From Thermoanaerobaculia bacterium (GTDB lineage Bacteria; Acidobacteriota; Thermoanaerobaculia; Multivoradales; Multivoraceae): DNA of 64,000 nt. Below, piece by piece: positions 8,737 through 17,600 of this stretch. Position 1 is the stretch's first letter. Each line of letters starts with the position of its first letter. Location: contig JAJEBV010000045.1 of assembly GCA_022822365.1 (NCBI GenBank), positions 20,997 through 84,996 on the forward strand. Reading direction: 5' to 3'. Below the pieces are notes generated by a model. It had not been told where the DNA came from and did not search any database. It saw nothing but the letters and a program-made list of their open reading frames with translations. The position numbers and the translations under genes are program-made.

Positions 8737-10418
8737 CGCTGCCGCGCCTCCAGACCCAGGGCCGCGGCGCCGACCTCAAAGGGCAGGACCTTCCCGGTCA
8801 TTGCCTCGAACTGTGAGAGACCCTGATGCAGGAGCACCTCCCGGCCGCCGATGACCACGAGGCCCCTCGCCGCGAGCGCCCGGCTCCAGGGCGTCGGACC
8901 GCCGCCGTAGACCAGCTCGACCGCGGCAGCCGACGGTCGAAGCGCAGCCGGGTCGCAAGGCGGCGGATCGTCATTCCTTTGACCGAGAGACGTCGCGTTG
9001 ACAACGAGGTCGAAGGCACCGGGTTCCAGCTCTTCGACCGGCACGAAGGCGACGCCGAGCGATTCGGCAGCCTCGCGCCCGCTCGACTCCGTGCGGTTGG
9101 CGAGCGCCACCTCGGCGCCGGCAGCAGCGAGACCGGCGGCGGCGGCTCGCCCCGCCCCGCCGGCGCCGATCACGACGGCCGCGCGGCCCGCCAGGTCGAT
9201 GCCGCGACGGCGAAGCGGGCCCACGACCCCTTCCGGGTCCGTACTCTCCGCCCGCCACCGGGTGCGCGGGTCTTCTGACCCGCTGCCGCCGGAGGCGGCC
9301 AAGAAGTCGCGCCGCGAAGCGGCGACCTTCCCGCGCCGGGCTCCGGCGCCACTACCTTCCGGCAACAGGGTGTTCGCGCCCTGCGTCCCGCGCGCCAGCT
9401 CCCCCGCCTCGCAGGCCGCCGCGAGCGCCGCCGCCTTGTGCGGCGCGGTCACGCTCAGGCCGGAGAGCGGCAGGCCGGCCCGGTCGAAGAAGTCGGAGAG
9501 CACGACCTCGCGCCAGAAGGCCTCGAAGTCCGGCGCGTCGAAGGCGACGTAGAGGGCATCGCCACACGGCGCGTTGCCGGCGGCCTCGCGTTCTCCAGCG
9601 GCGGCGAGATGTCGATAGCCCGCGTTATGAAGCCGCGGCGACAGACTGTGGATCGCCGGATGGCCGATCACGCCGAACAGCCGCGACGCCCGGCGGAGGC
9701 GCGGCAGGTCGTAGTCGGCCCGCAGACGTTCGATGGAGGGCTGCCCCGGAGCGGCGGCCACGGTGCCCGCGGCGCCGTAGACCCAGGGCGCACCAAGCCG
9801 CAGCGCAACGAGCCGCGTCCAGTAGCCGATGGCGCCCATGGCGAACGCGACGACGTCCGACCTTCCGGTAGCGAGCAGGAGTTCAAGCGGCAGGAGTTCC
9901 TCGCCCGAACGGGTGGCCGCCGTCACCAGCTTGTAGAGCCATGCCTCCGCCGCCTGCGCCTGCCTCAGACGACCGCGCAGCGCCTCGACGCTGCTGGCGC
10001 GCCCGTGCCACGAGACGATCCGCCGTTCCGGCGGGATCTGCCGAAGAACCTCAGGCAGCAGGTCCCGGTCCGCCTCGAGATCCACCAGGTCGTAGCCGCG
10101 GGCCACGGCGAGACGGGCCGCCCGCTCTTCCGGATCGTCCGGCCCGCGGCCGCCTTCCGCCTGGCTCCGCAGCGTATAGAGGAGTTCGCCCGCGAAGCGC
10201 TCCCGCAGCCACTCGACGCCGACGTCGCCGACCAGATCCGCGCGCACCTCGAGGCAGTCCGCCTGCTCCGAGAGCGTGCGCACCTCGTCGCCGGACGCGC
10301 TGGGCGCCTCGGTCAACGACGCCACCAGGGTCGCGCTCTGTACGACCTCCGCACAAGTCGCGCTCCGCGCGACCTCCGGGGGGGTGGCGGTTCGGGGTTC
10401 GTCGGTTGTCGGGTTCAA
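8733..10418 (-). CDS. aroDE: Fused 3-dehydroquinate dehydratase (type I) / shikimate dehydrogenase
   Basis: 561 aa, two consecutive shikimate-pathway activities. Residues about 28-235 are type I dehydroquinase: catalytic His138 (IVSWHGR) and Schiff-base Lys163 (LYKLVT). Residues about 246-555 are shikimate dehydrogenase: FGVIGHPAIHSLSPRLHNAG (shikimate-binding Ser pair), Lys328 in VTAPHKA, Asp394 in ESTDPEG, and the NADP loop VVIGAGGAGRA. Residues about 357-387 are encoded by an inserted palindromic repeat. The start is TTG at 10418 with a strong AAGGAGGT nine bases upstream, itself locked in a perfect hairpin. First structural gene of the his-aro-trp operon. GTG codons a few residues downstream are alternatives but lack such a binding site. 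Confidence 0.93.
   Translation of the reverse strand: MNPTTDEPRTATPPEVARSATCAEVVQSATLVASLTEAPSASGDEVRTLSEQADCLEVRADLVGDVGVEWLRERFAGELLYTLRSQAEGGRGPDDPEERAARLAVARGYDLVDLEADRDLLPEVLRQIPPERRIVSWHGRASSVEALRGRLRQAQAAEAWLYKLVTAATRSGEELLPLELLLATGRSDVVAFAMGAIGYWTRLVALRLGAPWVYGAAGTVAAAPGQPSIERLRADYDLPRLRRASRLFGVIGHPAIHSLSPRLHNAGYRHLAAAGEREAAGNAPCGDALYVAFDAPDFEAFWREVVLSDFFDRAGLPLSGLSVTAPHKAAALAAACEAGELARGTQGANTLLPEGSGAGARRGKVAASRRDFLAASGGSGSEDPRTRWRAESTDPEGVVGPLRRRGIDLAGRAAVVIGAGGAGRAAAAGLAAAGAEVALANRTESSGREAAESLGVAFVPVEELEPGAFDLVVNATSLGQRNDDPPPCDPAALRPSAAAVELVYGGGPTPWSRALAARGLVVIGGREVLLHQGLSQFEAMTGKVLPFEVGAAALGLEARQR
9259..9350 (+). repeat. Palindromic repeat copy R1, in frame within aroDE
   Basis: Three consecutive hairpins: GCGGGTC-TTCT-GACCCGC (9266-9283), GCCGCC-GGA-GGCGGC (9285-9299) and GCGCCGG-GCT-CCGGCGC (9334-9350 region). 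It is read through by aroDE as an Ala/Gly/Arg-rich insert (residues about 357-387) between the NTLL and STDPEG motifs of the shikimate dehydrogenase half. Same family as the copies at 10720, 25517, 25958 and 28189. Confidence 0.85.
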
Positions 10419-10424
10419 AGCGGG

Positions 10425-10454
10425 AAGACCTCCTTCGATCCGGAAGGAGGTCTT
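10425..10454 (-). promoter_or_regulatory. Hairpin sequestering the aroDE ribosome-binding site
   Basis: Perfect 12-bp inverted repeat AAGACCTCCTTC / GAAGGAGGTCTT with a six-base loop. On the minus-strand RNA the 3' arm contains the full AAGGAGGT Shine-Dalgarno (10435-10428) that lies nine bases before the aroDE TTG start, and the 5' arm is its exact complement. No U-run follows, so a translational on/off switch is more likely than a terminator. Confidence 0.7.
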
Positions 10455-10468
10455 TCTCGCTCACCCTC

Positions 10469-10502
10469 GTCCCGGACCGTGCGTACCGGGACCTGGCCCG
10501 GG
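10469..10502 (-). promoter_or_regulatory. Mutually exclusive leader hairpins between leader ORF and aroDE
   Basis: Directly after the leader ORF stop, CCCGGGCC (10502-10495) can pair with GGTCCGGG (10478-10471; one G-U), and GTCCCGG (10492-10486) can pair with CCGGGAC (10475-10469). Both use the same 3' segment, so only one can form at a time, as in attenuation leaders. Folding was done by eye. Confidence 0.4.
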
Positions 10503-10503
10503 T

Positions 10504-10608
10504 TCAGCCCTTGCCGTGACCGTGAGTCCACCAGGACGTCGCGAGAACTCCGGTCGCCGGAGCGACGGAGACGGCGACGAACGCGGAAGTGCTGGCAGGT
10601 GAGTTCAT
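10504..10608 (-). CDS. Candidate leader peptide of the his-aro-trp operon
   Basis: 34-codon ORF with ATG at 10608, about 40 bases downstream of the predicted transcription start, ending TSWWTHGHGKG then TGA. Two adjacent Trp codons and two His codons within six codons of each other are what is expected of a leader that senses charged tRNA-Trp and tRNA-His. The operon it precedes contains all his genes shown and trpE. Weakness: no good Shine-Dalgarno before the ATG, and no homologue is recognised. Confidence 0.5.
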   Translation of the reverse strand: MNSPASTSAFVAVSVAPATGVLATSWWTHGHGKG

Positions 10609-10653
10609 GACGCGGTGCGGACGGAACGAGCCGGAACGACTCCAAGAGGCCGG

Positions 10654-10682
10654 ATACTGCACCGGAAGGTGCGGACTGTCAA
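10654..10682 (-). promoter_or_regulatory. Predicted sigma-70-type promoter for the his-aro-trp operon
   Basis: Minus strand reads TTGACA (10682-10677), a 17-base spacer, then CAGTAT (10659-10654). The -35 is consensus and the spacing ideal; the -10 matches three of six including the conserved A2, A5... and final T. Start of transcription would be near 10647, giving a leader of about 230 bases before aroDE. Confidence 0.6.
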
Positions 10683-10719
10683 GCAGCTTCCGCACGGCTT
10701 GCATGGACCTGGGCGCCTA

Positions 10720-10797
10720 CTGGGTGCGCGGGTCTTCCGACCCGCTGCCGCCGAAGGCGGCCAGGAAAACGGGCCGGCCTTAGGCCGGCTCCGCTTT
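10720..10797 (+). repeat. Palindromic repeat copy R2
   Basis: CTGGGTGCGCGGGTC followed by hairpins GCGGGTC-TTCC-GACCCGC (10728-10745), GCCGCC-GAA-GGCGGC, and GCCGGCC-TTA-GGCCGGC (10773-10789), ending CTCCGCTTT. Lies between the membrane-protein gene and the his-aro-trp promoter. Nearly identical to R4. Confidence 0.85.
10766..10789 (-). terminator. Possible intrinsic terminator inside repeat R2
   Basis: On the minus strand GCCGGCC-TAA-GGCCGGC is followed by CCGTTTTCC, a GC-rich stem with a short T-run, 30-60 bases after the stop of the membrane-protein gene. It would separate that transcript from the his-aro-trp promoter just downstream. The T-run is only four long. Confidence 0.4.
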
Positions 10798-10821
10798 CGC
10801 GGCCAGTTCCATGCAGCCTGC

Positions 10822-11550
10822 CTACGCCTCCGACGTGAGTTCGCTTCTCCCCCGGTACATGCCCACCCCGATGATGGCGAAGAGGAGCGAACCCAACGCC
10901 TGCATGCCGTTGTCGTTCAACAAGAGCACCGCGGCCTCGATCCCCGAGACGTGCTGCAGGACCAGGAAGTTGACCGCTCCCCCGACCCCCACGAGGACGA
11001 ATCCCCAGGAGGCCAGCTTGAAGATGCTCATCGAATCGAAGCGGGCGGCAAGGCCGAGGCCGACCAGGACGGATCCGATCGGATAGACGGAAACCAGCGC
11101 GATGACGATGCCGGCCATCGAGACGTACGTGCCCACGGCGAGGGACTCGAACATCGCCTGATCGGCGCCGGACTCCATGCCGCGCTGCATCAGGTGGACG
11201 CTGAAGTGCCTCATGCCCATCGCGACGACGTAGAGGGCCCATCCGAACATGCTCACGTAGGCCCCCAGCCGCAGGCACGTACCGCCGGGCCCTTGCTCGG
11301 CCAGGCGGAGCCATGTGGAGGCGGCGTACCCGTAGAGGAACATCCCGATGATCGACAGCATGGACGCCAAGTGCGCCAAGCTGGCGTTCGCCGCCGCGGC
11401 GTCGAGCGCGGCCGAGAAGTCGGTCTGGTCCACCGGGTTGAGCAGCACGCCCCCGGGCCAGAGGAACGCTGCCAGAACCAGCAGGACGACACCGACGATG
11501 AGGGCCAGGCCACCCTGCCTGGTGACGGGGTTCGTCGTCGAAGGGGCCAT
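10822..11550 (-). CDS. Multi-pass inner-membrane protein of unknown function
   Basis: 242 aa with about six hydrophobic segments: residues about 15-38, 60-80, 98-118, 138-170, 178-198 and 215-235. Start ATG at 11550 is chosen because AAAGGAG lies seven to eight bases before it; an upstream in-frame start at 11613 lacks this. No catalytic motif is recognised; the length and layout resemble small DUF4386-like membrane proteins, but this is only a resemblance. It follows the giant FN3 protease gene by 69 bases on the same strand. Confidence 0.7.
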   Translation of the reverse strand: MAPSTTNPVTRQGGLALIVGVVLLVLAAFLWPGGVLLNPVDQTDFSAALDAAAANASLAHLASMLSIIGMFLYGYAASTWLRLAEQGPGGTCLRLGAYVSMFGWALYVVAMGMRHFSVHLMQRGMESGADQAMFESLAVGTYVSMAGIVIALVSVYPIGSVLVGLGLAARFDSMSIFKLASWGFVLVGVGGAVNFLVLQHVSGIEAAVLLLNDNGMQALGSLLFAIIGVGMYRGRSELTSEA

Positions 11551-11619
11551 ATCCGTCTCCTTTCGGGCGCGCGGAAAACGCTGAGTTTGTCGGGAACCAG
11601 GAGACGTTATCACCCCCGG

Positions 11620-14600
11620 TCAAGCGCCCTCCTTCTCGAGACACTCCAGCACCTTCCGCACCGGCGTCCAGCCGGACCACACCGTCTCGCTTGTCTTCGC
11701 CTCCTTCACGGTGTACGGCGTGGTCGGCTTCGCCGTCGCGCCCACCCAGTCGGGAAGCTCCTTGTCGGCGCGCTCCTGCTGGTAGGCGATGAGCACGCGG
11801 TACCAGTTCGCGCCGTAGTTCGGAGACCGGTTCCTGTTGTGGTCGTAGTAGTCCGAGACCTGTTTCCACTGGGCGTCGCTCACGCAGGGGGCCGGCGGCG
11901 GGTCGTCATCCTCATCGTCATCCGGGGGATCCTCGTCCTTCGTGGAGTCGCCGGGGCTGGTCGGGGCCACGTCGATGGTCCCCGTGCCGGCGAGATCATC
12001 GAGGTGTTGCGTGTCGCCGTTCTCGTCCTCGTAGGCCGGGGTGACCGTCACCGTGATCGTCATCGCCTCGGCGGCGTCGTGCTGGAAGGTCCAGTTCGTC
12101 TCCGTCCAGCCGAACGCGGCGCCCTGTACGTGGTTCCGTTCATCGGCCAGGGCGCTCGTGGTCTCGTACTCGACCAGATAGCTCGTGGCGTGCTCGACCG
12201 CGTCCCAGGTGACCTTCGCGTTGGCGGCGTCCACTGCCGTCACATGGACGTTGGACACGGCCTGCGACGGCGCGGGTGGCCCCTCGGCCCGCCGCGGACC
12301 GCCCGAGTCGCCCTTGATGGTGAAATCGATGCCCGGCGCGCTGCGCAGCGAATTGTAGGCGCCCGTCACCCCCATGTAGGAGGCCCGCCCCTCGTACTCG
12401 TAGGCGGGCGTTTCGGCAATGAACACCCGGAAGCGTTCGTCGCCTTCGTTCGCGCCGTCGCTCCGTATCGGAATGACCAGTTCGCCGGGCTTGCCGTAGC
12501 CGAGCACGCCCACGTTGTAGTAGTCGATGCCCTTTTCTTGGTCGCGTCTCAGGAACCCGCCGATCGTATTGTGGCCGCGTTCGGCCCGGTCGAGGTCGTC
12601 GAAGTCGGTGGTGAGGTTCTGCACGCCGATGGTGACGTTGTACCAGTCGTAGGGCCTCGATCCCGACGTCCGTTTCCGTCCCGCCTTCCCGTGTAGCAGC
12701 ACGATCACCGTGCTCCCTTCCTCGACCGTGCGGCTGGCGATCGGCCACCGCCCGCCCAGCACCTGCATGTAGGTGGTGCGATCGTTCAAGCTGTCGTTCA
12801 CGAAGATCTTCGTACTCGGCAGCCCCGACAGCGACGCGCCGTCCACGCCGGAGACGCCCGTCAAACGGAAATCGGCCGTGCGGATTCCCGAGGCCCAACG
12901 GTTCACGGTGTGGTTCGCGGAGTACAGGTAGAGGTCTACATCCTTTGGTGCGCTCGGACCGGTAATCGTCAGCGTGCCGGTCGTGGCGCCGTCAGTGTGG
13001 TTGAGCGACACGCCGCTGTGGGACAGGCTCGCCCTGACGTTGAAGTCGACGCTGAAGTCGACCGTCAGGGACTCTCCCGAATCCAGGGCGCGCGACAGGC
13101 GCAATCGCATCCTCGCCGGGTCGCCGCTGGCGCCTTCCGTGGCAATCGCATCCGCGGAGTGCAGGGCCACGGTCGGCGGCGCAGCCGGAAGCGTCAGCGA
13201 AACGACCGCGCTCGCCCGCGAACCATGAGAGTTCACCGCCAACACGCGGAAGTCGTAAGTGGCGCCGGCCACAAGTCCCGAGATCGCCGCCGTTTCCGCC
13301 CCCGCGGCCTCCGTGGCCGCCGTGGTCCAGGCGCCCCCGCCCGTCCGCTGCTCGACCCGGAAACCCGTCTCGTCGGAGGATCTGTCCGTCCAGGACACCG
13401 TGACCTCGGTCACGCCGGTTGCCTCGACGGAGACGGCGCCCGGCGCCTCGGGCGCGCCGACCAGGTCGAACCGCGCCACGTTGCTCGGCGAGGACAGGCC
13501 GTTCACGTCGTGCCGCGCGAAGACACGGAACTCGTAGCTTGAGGTCGCCACGAGACCCGTCACCTCGAGCGTCGTCTCGTCCGCGGCGGCCTCCGCGGCG
13601 AACCGGGTCCAGGCGGACACGCCAACGGTGCGGTACTCGGCGACGAAGCTCGTCTCGTCGGTCGACTCGTCCGTCCAGGAGAGCGCGACGCTGGTAGCGG
13701 CCTTGCGCCGGGCGGCAAGCCCGCTGGGCGGAGGAGGCGGCATGGTGAGCCGTACGGCTTCACTCGACACGGCGCCATCCGCCGTGACGGTCCGCACCCG
13801 GAACCGGTAGGCAGCGCCCGGGTAGAGACCGGAAACACTTGCCTGCTCCGCGCCGGCGGCAAGGGTCGCCTCCGTGACCCAGCCCGGCTCGGCGCCCCGG
13901 ATCTGGACTTCGTAGCCCGTTTCCTCGGACGATTCGTCGACCCATTCGAGCGTCACCGACGTGGACCCCGCGGGCGCCACGACAAGGCCGGAGACGGCGC
14001 GCGGCTCGGCGAACGTGTCGAACTCGATCCACTTGCTGTCGTAGGCGCCTTTGTCCTCGTGGTGGGCCAGCACCCGGGCGTAGTACTTCATGTTCGGTTC
14101 GATGCCATGGAAGACGCCCACCGTGCTGTCCGGATCCGACCGGGCGTAGGACCAGGCGCCGTTCTCCGGCCGGATGACGGCGAAGTAGTCCGTCTCGTCG
14201 GTCGCCCGGTCCTGCCAGGTCAATCGGACCGTGATGGGGCTCGTGAGCTTCGCCTTCAGCTTGTTCGGCGGCGTGGGCGGATCGCCCCTCAACAACGACA
14301 GCCTGTGGTTGGTGACCGTCGCGGCGCTGCTCCGACCGACCGCGTTCACGGCCCGCACTTCGAAGCTGTACGTGTCCGGCTTGAGGCCCGTCAGCGTCGC
14401 GCTCTCCTGGCCGGCCGGATACACCGCGTACACCTTCGATGCAAAGTTGTTGCCGCTATAGCTCACCTCGTAGGCCGTCTCGTTCGTCGCGACGTCCGTC
14501 CAGGTGAGTTCCCGGCGCGTCTGGCCGACGAACCCCGCAGCCAGGTTCGTCGGCGCGGCCGGCACGGTGTCGACGCTGGTAGTCGCGGTGGCGACGAGGC

Positions 14601-17600
14601 TCCAGGAGACGCCCTTGCCGTTCTCGGCGCCGACCCGGAACTCGTAGGTCGTTTCCGCCGCCAGTCCCGTGACCGTCGCCTGGTTCGCGTCCTCCTCCGC
14701 GGTCAGGAACGTCGTCCAGGCCGCACCGCCGCGGGCGACCCGGTAGTCCACCACGAAGCCCGTCTCGTCCGACGATGCGTCCGTCCAGCCCACGACGACC
14801 GCCGATGCGCCCGAAGCCGTCGCGACAATCCCCGTGGGCGCAGCGGGCGCGCCGAACGGACCCACGGTGACCACCCGGCTGGGCGAGGACAGGCCGTTCG
14901 CCGCGTGCTTCGTGAACACGCGGAAGGCGTAGTTCCGCCGTCTGGAGAGGCCGGTCACCGCCAGTGACGTCACCCCGACATCGGTCGGCCAGACGGTCCA
15001 CTCCCTGGCGTTGGCCGCCTTGTACTCGATGACGAAGGTCACGTGGAGGACCGGCTCGCGGTCGACCCAGGACAGCTTGACCCGCGAGCCGCTCGTCCGG
15101 TTCGCCCGCAGGTCGCCCGGCGCCGGCGGCGGCGTGGTGAGAGACACGGCGACGCTGGGCGTCGAGCCGTCCGCGTTCAGGGCAACGACGCGGAACTCGT
15201 AGGCCGTGCTCGTCTCCAGACCCGCGACAACGGCCCGGGTGACGCTCGCCCCGACCTCGGGGCCCACCGTCCAGCCGCCAGAACCGCCGGAATCAACGCG
15301 GTACTGGACCTGGAAGCCGGTTTCGTCCGCCGCGTTGTCCGCCCAGGTGACGAGGACGCTGGTGGAGCCCGTCGGCGCCGCCGCCACCGCGGAGGCCGCG
15401 GCGGGCGCACCGCCCGCGCCCACCCGCGCCACGCCGCTGGGCGAGGAGCGGCCGTTCGCGCTCTCGGCGAAGACGCGGAACTCGTAGGTTGTGCCCGACG
15501 TCAGGCCGGTCACCGTGATGGACGTAGCGTCCGCCGCCGCTTTCGTTCCGAACGCCGTCCAGGCCGACCCGCCGGTCGCCCGGTACTCGGCGACGAAGCC
15601 CGTCTCGTCCGACGAGGCGTCCGTCCAGGTCAGGGTTACGCTGGTCGCCGTCGTCGTCGCCGCCAGCAGGCCGGTTGGAGCGGCCGGCGGCATGGTGAGC
15701 GACACGGGATCGCTCGGCACGGCGCCGTTCGCGTTGACGGCCGCCACCCGGATCGCGTACGTCGTGCTGGGGAGAAGCCCCTCAACCGTTGCTGTTTCGA
15801 CGTTCGCATCGACGGAGGCCGCCGCAACCCAGTCGCCCAGGCCGACGCGGGTCTCCACGGTGAAGCCCGTCTCGTTCGTGGCGCCGTCCGTCCAGGTCAC
15901 GAGGGCGCTCGTCGACCCGGAGGCTGAAGCACCAACGTTCGTCGGCGCCGGCGGGCCGCCGAGCATCTCGATGGTCACAACGTTGCTCGGGCTCGACGGG
16001 CCGTTCGCCGCGTGCTTCGCAAACACCCGGAACTCGTACGTCTTGCCGGGCGACAAACCCGTTACGACAAGCGAACTCGCGTTCGGAACCGCCTCGGTGA
16101 CGAAGGTCGACCAGGTCTTTGCCTTGGCGATCCGGTACTCCGCGACAAACCCCGTCTCGTCGGTCGAGGCGTCGGTCCAGCTCAGCGTGACGCTCGAGGG
16201 GCTCGCCACTGTCGCGACAAGCCCTGTCGGCGGCGCCGGCGGCATGGTCAGGGAGACCACGTTGCTCGGAGAGCCCCCATGCTCGTTCCAGGCGAGCACC
16301 CGGAACTCGTAAGCCGTGCTGGCCGCAAGCCGCGGTACGGAGACCGTCGTCGTGTCCCGGTTGGCGAGCGCGGCCTCCGTCCACTCCGTCTCGCCCGCAA
16401 GCCGACGCTCCACCCTGAACACGGACTCGTTCGTCGAGTTGTCCGTCCAGGTGGCGGTGGCCGTGGTGGAACCGGCCGCCACGACGGCGAAGTCGGTCGG
16501 CGCGGCGGGCGCTCCCAGCGCCGCCAGGATCGCCACGTTGCTCGGGTCGGAGAGACTGCCGCCCGACCCCATCGCACGGACGCGGAATTGGTAGCCCACG
16601 CCCGCCGTCAGGCCGGTCACGGTAATCGTCGTGGCGTTGGCGGCGGCCGACGTGCCCCAGGTCGTCCAGGCCTCGACGTCCAGGGCGCGGTACTCGATGG
16701 CGAAGCCCGTCTCGCGCGTCGAGGTGTCAGCCCAGGTCAGCGTCGCGCCGGTCGGGCCCGCTGCCGTCACGGTCAGCCCGCTGGGCGCCTCCGGCGGCAG
16801 GTGGACCGTCACCTCACCGCTGCGCGCCACGCCGTTCGCGTTCCGGGCGGCGACCCGGAAATCGTAGGACTGCCCCGCGACCAGGCTCGTGACGCCGGCG
16901 AAGTTCGTGTCCGCGCCCACCGTGACGACGGTCGCCCACGGATTCGACCCGCTCCGCTGCTCCACGTCGAACGCGACCTCGTCGGTGGAGTTGTCTACCC
17001 AGGTCAGGGCCACGCGGGTCGATCCCCGCGGCGTGACGACGAGGCCGGATGGCGCGGTCGGCGTGCCGAGCTGGTTCAGCGTTTCCGTTTCGCTGGGCGT
17101 GGATAGTCCGTTCCGGCGGTGCCTGGCGTAGACCCGGAACTGGTAGGAGACGCCGACCGTCAGGCCGGTGACCACGGCCGACCGCGCATTCGCCGGCGCC
17201 TCGGGACTCCAGGTGGTCCAGGCGGGCGCCGCCGACTGCCGATACTCGATGACGAAGCTCGTCTCGTCGGGCGAGAGGTCCTGCCAGTAGACGCCGACGC
17301 TCGTGCCGCTCTCGGCCGCGACGCCGGTGATCCGAGGCGCGGGAGGCGGCATGACGAGATTGACCCCCGCGGACGGGGTCGCGCCATGGGAGTTCGTGGC
17401 GGCTACGCGGAACTCGTAGCCCCGGCTCGCCGTAAGGCCCGTGACCTGCGCCGACTGCGTTCCGGCCGACACGCTCGAACCCTCCGTCCAGGCCACGGGA
17501 CCGCTCCGGTAGTCCACCCGGAAGCCCGTCTCGTTCGACGAGGCATCCGTCCAGGACAGGTTGACCGTGGTCGAACCGGCCGCCGCGGCGGACACTCCGG

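Noticed and set aside
10051..10464. Open frame overlapping the aroDE 5' end from a GTG at 10464
   Set aside because: Translation is Arg/Gly-rich without family features and overlaps a recognised enzyme; the GTG is in the leader hairpin region.
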